A DNA stretch of 64,000 nt from Camarhynchus parvulus (lineage: Eukaryota; Chordata; Aves; Passeriformes; Thraupidae), in the NCBI RefSeq assembly GCF_901933205.1, contig NC_044574.1, forward strand, positions 17,469,733 to 17,533,732. The letters are read 5' to 3'. The notes below the pieces were generated by a model. That model had not been told where the DNA came from. It saw only the letters and a program-made list of their open reading frames with translations, and did no database searches. Each line of letters starts with the position of its first letter. Within the stretch, counting starts at the first letter, position 1. Of this stretch, positions 1 through 13,211 are shown in pieces. Both the position numbers and the translations under genes were made by a program.

Positions 1-3000
1 AGGCAGAGAGAGACACTGTAATGGATTTTTCTTTATGCTATCAGAAAGGTCAAAGGGAATCTAATTGTTTTACATATCTTATTTGGGTTCCAGTCAACAG
101 AAATAAAGAGAAAAGGTATATTCCTTTGGTGCTTAAATACTGAGAAAAGAAGGAAAATTATTTGTCCCAGAAATGAGACACTAAATACTGCCATTTACCT
201 GCCTGTTGATATGCCTTTTTAAAAAAATGTGAGTTTAATGAAATAAAATAGGGCAAGCTCACCACAGCTTCTCTGTTACTTGTCAGAAAATAGGAAGTTA
301 AAAAAGAAAAAGCTTCCTATCACTACATCCACTCAGGGTATCAACAATTGAGAAAGCACAGTATTTTAAGTCTTGAAAGCCATTATATTCTCCACACACT
401 GCCTGTGAAGATGAAAGATAGGGTTCAGTGTTTGTATATGGAAGAAACCAAGGAGTGGTTTCGGCAGAAAGCTTTGTGGTGCCTGCATTAAACAAGGAGG
501 TTATTAAGTTAAATACTGTATGTAGCTGAAGGAGAAAAATATATTGAAATTATAGAAAAGGAAGAAAAGTTCAGAGTTATGAGGATACTATGAGGATTGG
601 TTGAACTGAAGGGTGAGTAAGAAATTAGATCCTTGCAGACCAGAAAGAAATAGGTTGAAAAGACTTAGGTAAGAGATTTCATTTTTCCACCTGTCTTTAA
701 TTTTTCTCTTCCTTTTTGTTTCATCACTGGGGATCTTTTCCTTATATTCTCACTATGTAAATATATCTACATTTACATAAATGACCATTTATTTACATTT
801 CAAATTTGAATGTCTACTCTTTTTTTGCTTCAAGACCTTGGCAGAGGTACCTCTATTCTCCCATGAGAATTTATGGAATATACATAGGTTCCTAAATCAT
901 GTTTGACAGCTTCAGTTGATGTGGGCAGGTAGATTTTACTCTATGAAATAAACTTCATCCAAAACAATTAAAGTGTGCTGCACAAGTTATGTGAGCAAGA
1001 GATGGAGGGTTTGTAAAGAGTTAAAGCTGCCATGGTAACCTCAGCGTGAGGATGCAATTGGTTCGTTTGGTCCCTTCTGTCACATCTTGATTCCATGCCA
1101 ACAAATCATGAACTGTCCATCATTTACACATCTATTTTTAGAGCATCCTCAGCTGCTTCCAATAAAATGATAAATGATGCATGTTTACAGAGGGCTGGTT
1201 CTTGTCATAGAAAAGGCTGTTTCCATCTGAAATGCAAGGCTGGAGCTCTGGAGCAGAACAGCATGACAAAGGTACTGACCTACAGTAAAATCAGATTAGA
1301 GGTTTTGGTAAAACTGCCCTTTGCTTTTCTGAGCAGCAACCTGTTCCTCACTAAAGGCAAACTAAATCCATGCCAACGATGATCAAATATGCTTGTTGCT
1401 AATAAGGGAATTATTTCAAAAGGCTGGTTTACCTGCAGAACCATTCTCAAATGAGAGACATTTAGCAATTACCTCATCTATACTGGAGTAGCTCTTTTGT
1501 GCTTTAAACAGAAAGGCATGCTAAAGATGTTTAAATATTGATATATGACCACTGCAAACATGGAATCTTTAATAATACATTTCTTTAGGAGACAGGTCTA
1601 TTCATGCAGGATGCACAATTAATTCAGCCAAACAATGAACACAAACTGCTTATGTTGTACCAGCAATTCATTGGCATGTCAGCATTACAACAGCAACAAA
1701 AAGGCGGAATATATATAGACAAATGGGGAAGAGACACTTTGTAGAAGAAAAACCATGAAAATAAAGTCCTTGGGTAATCAGAAGTGCACCAGCAGAAGCC
1801 GTATCATACCATGGCATGGAAACTCAAGAGAAAAAATTCCTACAGACAATAATTCCTTAAAGAAATAAAGCAATTCCTCAGTGTTGTAAGTTTGCTTCTC
1901 CCTTTTTGCTTGACCTTTACCAATTTTTTCCTTATTCTGAATATTCCGCACTCAGTTTTCCTTGCTCCAATAACACTTGCTAGATTTATACAGTATCTCC
2001 TAAGATTTCAAGCCAAGTTTCACATGCAAACTGAAGTTTCTGTTTTATTTCATAATATATCCTGAAGACACACAGCTACATTATGTATAAGCATAGGGAA
2101 ATAACTCAATATTTTGAAGGTTACACATACTGATCAGCAACTAATTTTGAACTACTGCATATTCCCATTAACTGTATATAATTTAAAGTATAGACTGAAA
2201 GGGCTTTGTACAAGAGACTGCAGATTTTGAGAGCTGTAATCAGTCACAAGCTACCAAAATTCACTCTTAAAGTTTTTTCTCCATAAAGTCAATTTGCTTT
2301 TAGTGTTCAAACATTTTTAGATGTATACCAATGTATTGCAGGCTAGCAAACTGCAGTTTTCAGATGGTTTTCCTGACAGAATATATTCTGAAAAATCAGA
2401 ACAGTAATATTTATTTCAATACCTCTTTTTCATTTGCTGAACTGACTTTTTACATTACAGCATAGAGTCTTTTCATATTAACAGGTAAATTCCTATTTTA
2501 ATGAATTTTATTACTTTAGAAGCAAAAAAATAAGTGCTCATTTTAAATATTTCCTTTTCTATGTATTCTTTGTCTGAAATCAGTCAAAATATTGATAATT
2601 GAGGTTTGAAATAATACTTTAGAAAATTACCATTAGTTTTTCACAAAAGGACAGGCAAAATTGCAGTACTGATTTTGTCAGAAGTTCCAAAGAAAACCAG
2701 AGAATTGTTGCTTCATCAATATTATTTTCTTGTTTTTCTACAAAAGAAGTCTTCCTCAGGTGTGAATGGTACTCTATTTAAGAAAAAATCCTTTTTGTTT
2801 CTGTGCTACTGGGAAGCACTGGAATTAGACATGATTAAGAATGGTTCAGCTGCAGCTGTCTTATTCAAGGCTTGCTGAATGTACTTTGTAATGAAAATCA
2901 TTCATAAACTTAAGATACTTTTTAAAAAATGAAAAAACACAACCAAGTCCGCAAAGAAAAAATAATCTGAAAACACCTTGCCAAAAACCAGCCAAACAAA

Positions 3001-5138
3001 TTGATAAAATCAGCTTATCAACTTTGTTATGAAGCTAATTATAAATGTGCTCAAATGCAATATTCCCTTAGTTCATACATGAGTAAAATTGCATCAAATT
3101 GCTTTTCTCTCAGTCATTCCACATATTGTTTTGGAACCAGTAAGAATTCATTTTCAAAGCTCATTAAAACTTTAAGGGTTTTTTCAGTCTTGCAAAGCCT
3201 CTCACTCCCTTAACATTAAGCTGACGTAAGTGCACAGCAAAATAAGAACCCAGTTCATTAGAAAGATCAGCAAGGAGAGAGGCACTTTCACCATATTCAC
3301 AAACACCAGGTTTACACTTCAAAGAGCCACAACCATTGGGGAAACCATTGCAGAGCCCAGGTAGGCATAAAAGGGCCATCTCCTGGGATAGGCCATGGCA
3401 TCAGGTGGAACAAAATGTACTCCTGTAACTAACTCCTCATTAGAGTAAATTGAATTATGCTGAGCAGATGCTTTGATCACACAACATCTTCCTGCACAAG
3501 ACTGTAGTTAATTGTTCTCTCTTTCACTGACAAAGCTGCAAAAGGAGGCAAGTGAAGAAAGGGAGAGAGAAAGAAAACAGAGACCTGGTCACAGGCCAGG
3601 GAAGAGTCACCAGGGTCTGCTCAGAACTCTGCTCCTGCTTGCCCTCCACTCAGGTACCTCCTACTCCAGGACAGGGGAAGGGATTTCTGACCTCTTTCCA
3701 GTTCCGCATGGATCATCAATGAACACAAACAAAACTGAAGGGAAACTACCAGTCAGTCTTTTAAGAACAGGTATTTCATCATTTTTATTTTTTCTACTAT
3801 TTTCTCCTAATTAATTCAATGCAAATAGAATAATTTGTGATTAAAAATACATAAAAATACATAATCACTTAGCTGCATGCTGGCCATTCTGTCAGCACTG
3901 CTTATTTTGTGTGCCATTCCAAAGTATTGTTTGAAAATACTGATGTAGAACTGATGGAGGTGTTCATTTATGTATTATTGGCATATCACATATGTATAAT
4001 TTAAATTCACAGACAGTTATTCTTTGCTCCTCAAAACATCTAGATTTATTAGCAGAATAAGTTTCTGCTCCATGTAAACAAGACTGGTTACATGAGGCTT
4101 TTAGAAAAGTATTTTCTTGAAAAAGAAACAGATAAACATGACCCTATTGATGCCATTGTTAATAATTTGGAATATTTACATAAATGTGGGCAAAGATGGA
4201 TGACTTTAAACAAGTCACTAATTAAGAAACGGAAAGAAACAAAGGACTAATAATACCTTATAACCCAAGATAAGCATATTAGCATACTGTATCTCATATC
4301 ACTGTGGTAATGTCAGAAAGACAAATCATCCTGGTTATACCTGAAGCAGTACTGTAAATAATGCAATCAGTCACAGCAAGGGACCTTTGCTTGCTGCTGA
4401 TTTTTTACACAAACTCTGTTTTTAAATTAGGTTTCTTGCTGAAATATATATGTATGAAAATGAATAAATTTTTTTGCAATAATATGCAGGCTAAAGGATC
4501 TCCCTGAAACAGATTTACTAGCTACCATTTCTTAAAAGTAGCAAATCCTTATGCACACTTCAATCTAACTCATACTGCTGAAAGAGAATGGCAGATCATT
4601 AGTAAAGTCAATTTTTCAGATTTATTGCCAAAAAAACTGTTTGCTTGTTACATGACAACAAAATCTTTTCCAACCGAACATTTGTGGATTTTTTTTATTA
4701 GCCAAAGGCTAAAAAATCACAAGAAAGTAATAAAACATCATTTGACTTCAGTTAGTGCTGGTTAGTGCTAATTAATGTGTTGCAGCTATTTTGCATTATG
4801 TGCTTTGGGACATGTGCTGTGTTAAGTCCTGAAAACTAGCAGAGGGCACAGGTTATATTTAAATATTTTGATAATTTTTCTTTGGATGGGCCTCTAAAAT
4901 GCAGTGGTCCCACTTTTCAAAGACTTCTTAAAACTAAGACTCTCTCATAACTTAACTCTGAACTTATTGAACAATGCTGTCACCACATTTCCCACACACA
5001 ATTAATGTCACCTACTGTTCTTAATAAGAATCTACAGTAATTAGTCCCTTCTGAGCATAGTTATTGTAGTACTTGAAGGATTAATCAATTTTTCTCTCAT
5101 TAAAACTTAAGCTTTAATGTTATGTCTCCTATACATAA

Positions 5139-5161
5139 GGGGGGGGTGGGAAAATGGTGGG
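5139..5161 (+). other. G-rich run, borderline G-quadruplex candidate
   Basis: A run of eight G at 5,139-5,146 is followed by T, then GGG, then an eight-base spacer and another GGG. Four G-triplets can be drawn if the G8 run supplies two of them, but the last loop is eight bases, just beyond the usual 1-7 base rule. Guanine clusters are otherwise rare in this AT-rich region. Confidence 0.35.
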
Positions 5162-6291
5162 AAAATGAGAACAAGATTCAAAAATGTCTTCAAGAATGTC
5201 TATTCTTTCTCATCTCTCAGTTTTTCAGTGCCTATTCAGGATGCCTTTGTAAGTACATTGTCATTTTCTCTGTACATCCATACCCTTGTCCTGGAATTTG
5301 GCTAGGCACTGGAAATCACTGCATCTAGTAAAAACAAACTAAAGTGCATACATTAATGTCTGATTTCACTGTTTGGAGTAGAAGGTGGGGACATCCATTT
5401 CTCAAGTTTTCTAGACTATGCTTTGACCAGGCCCCTGGACCTCTGTATTGACAGCATTCTTTCCTGACTGAGGAGTGACCATGTCAGCTGTGCAGCAAGG
5501 TGGTGTTGTAGTAATAAAAAATTGTTTCTTCTGTAATAGTTGCATGTAAATAAATACAATGAATAAGGCTCTTAAGGTGAATTCTTCTTAGAAATCTGGA
5601 GAAAACACATGCTAGCAATGTGACAATAAGGCAGGAAGCCTTCAAGGACACTTTTTATTGTATCTTGGACAATCTTAACACCAAAATTTAAGGCTACTCT
5701 GATTTCTTTCTACCTCTTCAAAATATTTTATATCAAACAAATTTGACCTGTGCTGCATGGTTAAGTAGGTAGGCACATATGAGTAACAGCAGAAATCTTG
5801 TTCTTTAATTCGTTGTACTAATATATGTGGTTAGAAAGATTTCTTTATTTTACTGAAATTTTTTTACAGTAGGTTAAACATTGAAACGTGCCCATGGTCA
5901 AATACAGACAAAGTAATTATTTATTTATGAAAACACCTTATTTCAGATGACTTTAATGACTTAATTTTTATACTGTGTAGAAACAAAATATTAGTTTGAT
6001 TTCAAGTCAATGACTGAGTGACAGATTCAAGTCTAAAATTCGGCTGTTCCATTTTATAAGTCTCCTAGCCCCAAAACCATAGAGGAGGCAGCACAATGCA
6101 ATTAATGGGTTTTGGAGGTCAGAGAAAAAGAGTGATATTTTGTGGGTGCTTGGTGACAAATATTCCCAGAATTATAAGCTTACATCCTGGATGTGAGCGA
6201 CGATTTGCACTGCAGGTTCTGCCTAGAAGTACAAAAATAAAACCCTCTACCATTTCAGTTCTCAGTTTACCTTTCCATAGCCATGAAATTT

Positions 6292-6360
6292 AAAAACAAA
6301 ATAACAAAAAACCAACCAACCAAACAAACAAAGAAACACCCCCCAATAAATAAATTTAAA
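6292..6360. repeat. A/C-rich simple repeat
   Basis: This is an A-rich low-complexity tract with short CCAA and CAAA tandem units, a run of six C, and AATA units. It could be the decayed tail of an old retroposon, but no element body is recognisable upstream. Confidence 0.6.
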
Positions 6361-8949
6361 AACCCAGAAGGTATAGAGCAAGCAGTACTATCTGGAATCC
6401 CCAAAAATGTTCTCTTGCTCCAGAAAGCAAGATACTACCCCAGGTGTTAAAATGCTCAGCAAACACTGGAGACAGGAGTTTAGGTTAATATATCACTACT
6501 TTTTCTTGAACTGACTCTTGCCAGGAAAAACTGCAATGCCTATGACAGCTCCATCTTATATTTGACAACAGTGCCTAGCAGTGGCATCTGGCACGTTTGC
6601 ATTGGTTCTGAGAAATGCCAGCACTCACTGAGTATGCATATGAAAAGCAAGAACCAATCTGACTTCAAATCAAAGGAATTTTTTGCTAGCTCAGAGACTC
6701 ACAAAAGAGAGTTATATATGGATCAGCTGAAATACCAGAATTCATAGATGTTGATCACAACCACACAAACCTCCCTCTCAAGTATTTCTGCTCACTCTCT
6801 GCACTTCAGCACAAGAGTGTGCATTACCCAAGCCTCTGGCACTCCTGGGGCTCTCCATGTGCTTGTTAGCACAAGTATTTGGAAATGCAGGGACCTGAGA
6901 GAAAAGCTGATCCTTTCCTCACTCCTAGATCAAAGAATCAAAGAAAATAAGGACTCTGCTCTGCTTCCTCTCACTTTCTCCATACATGTAGTTAGCACCA
7001 TCTCTGACAGAAAAAAAGAAAAGATGCAGGGCTGCATCTCCTGCTGCTCCCTATTACCTTCTGAATCGAAGGAAGGAGAGAGAACCCTCCAGCTCAGCAT
7101 CCTGTTCTTCACATCTATGTGGCTTGTGCTGTGCTGGGTAAAAAAGGGAAGATACCCTGCTCTCTTCCATTACTTATTTAACAACTTCCATAGAAACAAA
7201 CTCAGTAGAGAAAAATGGTCCAGCTTCTACTGCATCTTCCTTCTCAAAAATGTAATTATAAAACTCTTTTTCACATAAAACAAGTGTAGTTCAAAAGACA
7301 GCAAAGCCTTGTCTCTCTTCCTCAATACTGAAATCAGTTTATACAAGAAAGAAGCCTCTGCCTGCTGTTTTGGGAGTATGAAGGAAAAATCTTTTGAGAA
7401 AAGTGGTGATAATGAATCCATCCATGCTTCAAATCACCTTTCTTCTGCAGCTCTCAATCATTTCTGCTTCTGTTTCATCTCTGCTCTTCCTTCAGTTATT
7501 AGCACTCTTTGCTTTCCTCCCTCCCAGGCCATAAAATCTCTAGGAAACTGTGAAGCTAAAGGTTTATTGTTTAATAAATACTGACTAACTCTTGTGTGGG
7601 CACTTGTGATATGAGAAGAAGGATACATAGTTTTATTCTCCCTCAGTACTGATTTGATACTTCTGTTTGGACACCTCTCAGTTAGAGAGAGATAATTTTT
7701 TTACTGTGCTACACTGACCAACACTGTGCAGAACAAAGTGCAAAAAAGCTATTGTTAACTTAAGAGTTATAAGACTACTTTCAACCTCTTTTCCTTGCTG
7801 TATGCATTTCAGCCAACTTTGTCCTTAAACATAGAACATAAGGTAATTCTTTTTCTTGGAGGATTTGTCAGAATTTCAGCCGTTATTTTCTTTTCTCTGA
7901 AGTCCTCTTTTCAATCAAAAACTGTCTTACTTTCTTTCTACAACAGCCAGGACTGCTTAAAATCAGAAAATTCATAAAAAGAAGTTTTTAAACAGCCTTG
8001 TAACTACGTGTCAGGGACCAACGAAAAACTTGGATGGGAAAAATAATGACAAGTAAACTTGCCAACTTACATATAGCAGTAGAAATAACCTTTTTACCCA
8101 ATTTGTCATGATTCATAGATTTAAAGAGCAGTCTCATCAACCTTCTTCTGCAAGAATAATTTTTCACTAGAGGGTAGAAAATGTTCAAGTAACACCTGAG
8201 ATAGTTAAGACAGTCCTGTACCCTTGAAGACCCAACGACCTATTTTTTTGCTGACTTGTTCAAATTAATTGTAAGAAGTGGCTCTGTATGTTACTAGCTT
8301 CTTGTGGATAAACTATTCCTGATTATCTCATAAGTACTTACCATTTAGGTTCTGACTGTAGTCTCTAACATTTATTAATGGATTAGTAATGCAGGTGAGA
8401 TGCACTCAGATATTTTTTCCTTCAAGGCTGAATCATCAGGTTGACAGCTATGAAAGAATAAATCCTTTTAGAGCCATTCCTATGGGATCTCTGGCATATT
8501 CAAGATTAAGCATATACACAGGAATAATACAAAAGTCATAATTTTAAATTAGTTACTAAAATCAAAGTACACAGAATAAAATGCTAGTAAGCACCACGAG
8601 TACTATGGTAAGAAAAGTGTATTAATTTAGTGATATTTCCTTTGGGACAAACCTCTTTTCATTTTGTTTGCACAGGATTTTTAGCCGAGGTCACTGGAGT
8701 TGATGGAGCTACAAGGTCTTTTCAAATACTTAGTGAAAATCATAATTGAATGCAAATCACTAACTGATACAAGGACTGTACAATTAAAATCAAAATTAAT
8801 TGATATTGTACAAAGACTCAGAAAATTCTAAATTTGCTTCCAATAGTATTTCTGAAGATGAAGGGTTCAGAAGCTCTGCCTATACTTTCCATTAAAGATA
8901 ACTTGTAAAAGTATTACCCTTGCAAAAAATATTGCAAGATATATTAGAG

Positions 8950-10302
8950 GAGTAACTCACAGACAAGAAGAAAGTATGAACATCATGGAATGCTTGCCAA
9001 GGTGGTGAAGAATCCTGAAAACTATGCTAAGGTTCATGGAAAATGAAGAAGTAACTGGTGACAGCCAACATGGCTTTACTACAGGCAGGTGGTGCCTGGA
9101 AAATGTGGTGGCCTTCTGTGAAGGGGTTCCAGCATTACCAGATAAGGGAAGAGCAACTGGACTCATGTAAAGCACTTGACAGTGCGCTGCAGGACATCCT
9201 CGTCTCTCAACTGGAGCAACATCAATTTCACCAATGCTTCATCCAGCTAATTCTTATACAACCTGGTGGCAATCAAAGAGTTTTGGTCAACAGCTCACAG
9301 TCCAGGAGACCAGTGATGACTGGTGTTCCTTTGGTGTCAGTGCTGGGACTGCTGCCGTGTAACATCTTTGTTGGTGACATGGACAGTGGGATTGAGTGCA
9401 CTCTTAACCAGTTTGCCAACACCAGGCTGTGTGGCACAGTTAACACACACAAGGGAAGGGATGCCATCCAGAAGGACCTAGACAGGTTTGAGAGGTGGGC
9501 CTGTGCAAACATATTGAAGTTCAACAAAGCCAAGTGCAAGGACCTGCACCTGGGTTGGGAAAATTCCCAGTATCAAAACAGGCAGGGGGATGAACTGATT
9601 TAGAGCAGCCCTGCTGAGAAGGACTTGGATGTGTTTGTGAATGAGAAGCTCAACATGACCCATCAATGTGCACTTGCAGGCCAGAAAACCAACAGCATCC
9701 TGGGCTGCATCAAAAGCAGCCATGGCCAGCAGGCCAAGGGAATTGATTCTGCCCCTCTACTCCACTCTTGTGACACCCCAGCTGGAGTGGGGGCTGTGTC
9801 TGGCTCTGGGCCCTCAATATAAGAAGGACATGGACCTGCAGAGGAGGCCCACAAAGATGGTCACAGGGCTGGAGCACCCCTCTTGTAGAGAGCAACTGGG
9901 AGAGTTGAGATGGTTTTAGGGAGAAAAGGGTATGGGAAGAAAAGGGTCTGGGGAGACCTTAGAACAGCCTCACAGTACTTAAATGGAGTCTTCAAGGGGG
10001 TCAGAGATAGACATTTTACATGGGCAGATAGAGACAGGACAAGAGGTGTCCTAAACTGAGAGAGGACAGGTTTAGATTTGATACAAAGAAAAAATTCTTC
10101 ACTGTGAAGGTGGGGAGGCACTGGAAGAGGAGGATCAGAGAAGTTGTGGAAGCTCCATCCCTGGAAGTGTTTTAAGCAAGACTGGACAGGGCTCTGAGTA
10201 ACTTGGTCTAGTGGAAGGTGCCCCTGCCCATGGCAGTGGGGCTGGAACAAGACCATCTTTAATGTTAATTCTAACCCAAACCATTCTATGATCCTAGGAA
10301 TG
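8950..10302 (+). mobile_element. CR1 LINE, 5'-truncated, plus strand
   Basis: CR1 (chicken repeat 1) is the dominant bird non-LTR retrotransposon. The copy carries the C-terminal part of the ORF2 reverse transcriptase and the short CR1 3' end. The sequence aligns by eye with the avian CR1 consensus from about 9,055 onward: the 'acatggctttact' segment, the GVP..SVLG box, the region encoding LDRFERWA and FNKAKCK, the stretch encoding YKKDMDL, and 'ccatccctggaagtgtttta' near the end. It stops at 10,281-10,302 with a variant of the CR1 terminal octamer repeat ('ccattctatgat'). The 5' limit is uncertain: 8,950-9,055 is weaker and may be host DNA. The upstream ORF2 portion and ORF1 are missing, as usual for 5'-truncated CR1. 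I see no target-site duplication, and CR1 typically makes none that is obvious. Confidence 0.95.
9058..10211 (+). pseudogene. CR1 ORF2 reverse transcriptase C-terminal remnant (broken)
   Basis: In life, CR1 ORF2 is an endonuclease-reverse transcriptase that copies CR1 RNA into the genome. Here the open frame 9,058-9,603 (181 codons) contains GVPLVSVLG at residues 89-97, where the family has GVPQGSVLG. It has FANTRL at residues 119-124, where the family normally has F-A-D-(D/N)-T-K, so an aspartate codon of the catalytic box is missing at about 9,418. A TAG stops this frame at 9,601. The same frame continues to about 9,730, then homology moves to another frame, which runs to a stop at 9,919. 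The rest, with DIRKKFF-like and SLEVF-like coding, is further broken and ends at the usual TAG at 10,209-10,211. It cannot make an active enzyme. Confidence 0.9.
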
Positions 10303-13211
10303 AGAAGTTAACAAGTTATAATATAAAAACAAGTACACATCTCTGTCCATATTAAGTCCAAGAAAAAATAGCTTGAACTGTGTCAGAATAGGTGAAGAGG
10401 ACTTCACTTTTCTTTGAAATTCTGGTATTTTCCACGAAGAAACAGACATTGCAGACTTCCCTTTGTGAGAGGTCAGGAAAGGTTGGCTTGCTTGTTATAG
10501 CAAAATGATGGGTAAAGATACTAACTCTGGCAATAGCTGAATGAAGATGAGAAATACAGGGGAGAGAGATAAGCTGTTAAACTGAAGGAAGAAATAATGA
10601 TTAAACTGCTCAAGAATAAGTTTAGGCAGGAAATCAGAAAATTAACTTAGCAATGCTGAAGACTCAGACATACTTCTTTTATTGGTCCTTTTCTTCCTAT
10701 TTTTTCCCCCTTCGGTAGATTTGAGTTTAAACTGTCATCTTTCTTGGAAGCTTTCTACCTTTGACAGCCATTAAATTAGGTTTTACCCCTTTAGTTCTGT
10801 CCAGGTTAAATAAATTTAAAGTTGAGCATGACCCAATGAGACAAAGGAACCAATGGCATTAACATTGTCTGGTTTTGTCTTCTACGGTTATCCATCATTT
10901 AAATACTGAAAAAAAAGAAAGGAGTTTGGAAAAATCCTAAACCTCTGGACAGAAACTACTTGTTCACTCATGCAATTACACCAGAAAGAGATATACAGGG
11001 TCTGAAAATCTGGCAGTACATAAACATGCTACTTTACAGTACTGTGGAGCCAATTTGATAAATGGAAAAACTAGATTTTCTCAGACAGCAGAAGAATGAA
11101 TATTTCTATGGACAGAAATGGTTGTCTGAGGTGATGACAGAAAATATTTAAAAAGTAAAACAGACCTATAAGCTCATTCTTCTGTTGAATCTTCCCTTTT
11201 GCGAAGAGATCCAAAGCCTCACTTTAAAGGAGAAGCTTTTATTACTGTGATTTATAGTAGACTGATGGTAGACTTGGTGGGCCTAAGTCTCTACTGAAAC
11301 ACACATACACACAAAACCTTCAAAAGCCATTTAAAATATTTCAGTGATAGTTGTTCTGTGTACATTTTTAGACTGAGATTTGCTTGCATGGCAGTGCTTC
11401 TACAGATCTAGGTCTTGCTGTGAGTTAACTTTTTGACACAGGCATCAAGAGGACATTTCTCTTTCACAATAAAGCTGTGATAATTTTAGGTATTTGCTGT
11501 TGACAAGTCAGAATGCTTTTATGTTCAATCCTGAAGACATTGTTTACTTGTGATAAAAATCACAGAGTGAGTCAAATCTTGTTGCTCTTGACTGTGTCAC
11601 AAATACATCTCTGCTCTGTAATTTTTAAGTTTGTTATTTTCCCCCTAGCTTTACTGGCTTTTACACTTACTGCTTTTTACAACTAAGGCATCTGCTGGAT
11701 ATCTGGGAGCCTACAGGTGTGAGCATTAAATCACAGCAGGTGTTCAAGCAAATTGGATACATGGGTGTTCTGCTGAAAGTGGGAATCATCTTTATAAAAT
11801 TTAGGTGTGATGTGCATTATTTGGAGAAGAAGTATCATAATAATGTGTAATTCCTACCTTAGTGATCATAGGGGATGATTTGATCAAAGTAAAAATGAGT
11901 GCTTCCTATTTAGCTGGGAGCTTTGGCAGTCTTCTTCCTGCCAGCAAAAATCACAGGGTGTGTGCTAAGGCTATCCACCAGGCAATTTCACTCAAAAGAA
12001 AAGAGAAAAATTTAACCTTATCCTGCACAGGGTTCTGACACTCACACTGCCAGGGCCCACCATCCCTGTTAGCTCCAGGTATTCAAGGTGTGCTGAGTGG
12101 CTCAGAAACCAACCTATCCTCAGTTATAGCTATGTTTCAACTCAGTATTTTAATGGTTGAAATCTAAAAATCTGGGAGTCTGCACTCTCTGCAGGAGCTT
12201 TTAACTCTTTCTGTTATGTGCCAGCACTGAATCCAAGCCTGGTGCTACAAAAGTAGGAGCAAGGACCTGAGGTTTTGCTCCCTGAATTCAAAAGTAACAT
12301 TTTCTACATGCTAGATTATAAGACTCCTTCACCACCAAGCACAGACATCAGTTGTGCCCAATAGCAAATAAGGAGTCCAGCAGATTAACTTTAAACCAGA
12401 GTAAACTTCCCCTGCAATATTCTCACTCAAAGTGCAGTAGGTTAGTTAGAATTTGAGTTTATTCCCCTTTTCTTCAGGCATATTTAGGCAGGCATGTGAA
12501 TTGATACACTAATACTGAAAGAACTTCAGAATATCAAAAGCTTCTAATTGATAGTAAAATGTGAGCTTATATTTCATGTGAAACCTCTGTACTGTATTCA
12601 TTGTTGAAATAATGGTAATAATTTTCTTTGTGACATTCTCTTGAGGAATTTTAAACAAAAGCCTCCCATAATTGCTTAGTTATTTCAGACCTGCCTAGTA
12701 ATTTTCCACTGTATTAAAAGGCATTTGTTACTGAGAATGATGAAAAAAAGGTACATGTCTGCTGGATGGAGCTTTTACTTATTTTCAGTCAACATAATTA
12801 CCTTTATTAACACACCTGGTATCTGAACAAAGGCATACTTTTTATATAAATGACTAATATTTTCCTAGGTTCATATCTGTAGGATATCTATTCCCTTCAA
12901 ATTATAGTGAACAAACAAGATTGGTTATGTGGAAAATACAATGTTTTTAGTTTTTTGGGGGAAAAAAATAGCAAAACCCTATTCACAATAAAATAATGCT
13001 GTTTAAGAGGAAAACTTAATCCAACAAACTTAATTTTGAAGCAACATTTACAAGAACAAGACAGAAATAGAAAAACAATTTTTATAGGACACATGTTATA
13101 TTCTGGTGACTTTGTAAGGTAAGCAATATTATAAAGGGTATTTATTATTTAAGTATTGGAGTATTAAATAACAGACCTAAAAGTCAGCTATAGCACTAAT
13201 TATCATTTGAT
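10303..13211. other. AT-rich unique non-coding DNA
   Basis: I find no gene, RNA or named repeat between the CR1 copy and the first LTR. Open frames are short. The local composition is typical AT-rich bird intron or intergenic DNA, with only short A and T runs. Confidence 0.6.

Larger units (their letters stand above)
1..8949. other. AT-rich unique non-coding DNA, no gene recognised
   Basis: This stretch is AT-rich and its stops in all frames are dense. The open frames are short, apart from one of 176 codons at 6,748-7,278 that shows no recognisable domain. I see no exon with a convincing reading frame between splice sites, no RNA gene and no identifiable transposon. It holds a G-rich run near 5,140, an A/C-rich simple repeat at 6,292-6,360, a 10-bp tandem pair at 4,751-4,770, and a somewhat pyrimidine-rich segment around 6,750-7,600. 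It is probably intron or intergenic DNA. Conserved non-coding elements could be hidden here and cannot be seen without alignments. Confidence 0.6.

Noticed and set aside
3512..3814. GC-richer 100-codon frame with CAG/GTACCT-like donor signals
   Set aside because: Donor-like strings are common by chance; no matching acceptor, no domain.
9861..10256. 131-codon minus-strand open frame
   Set aside because: Antisense of the CR1 3' region; not a host gene.
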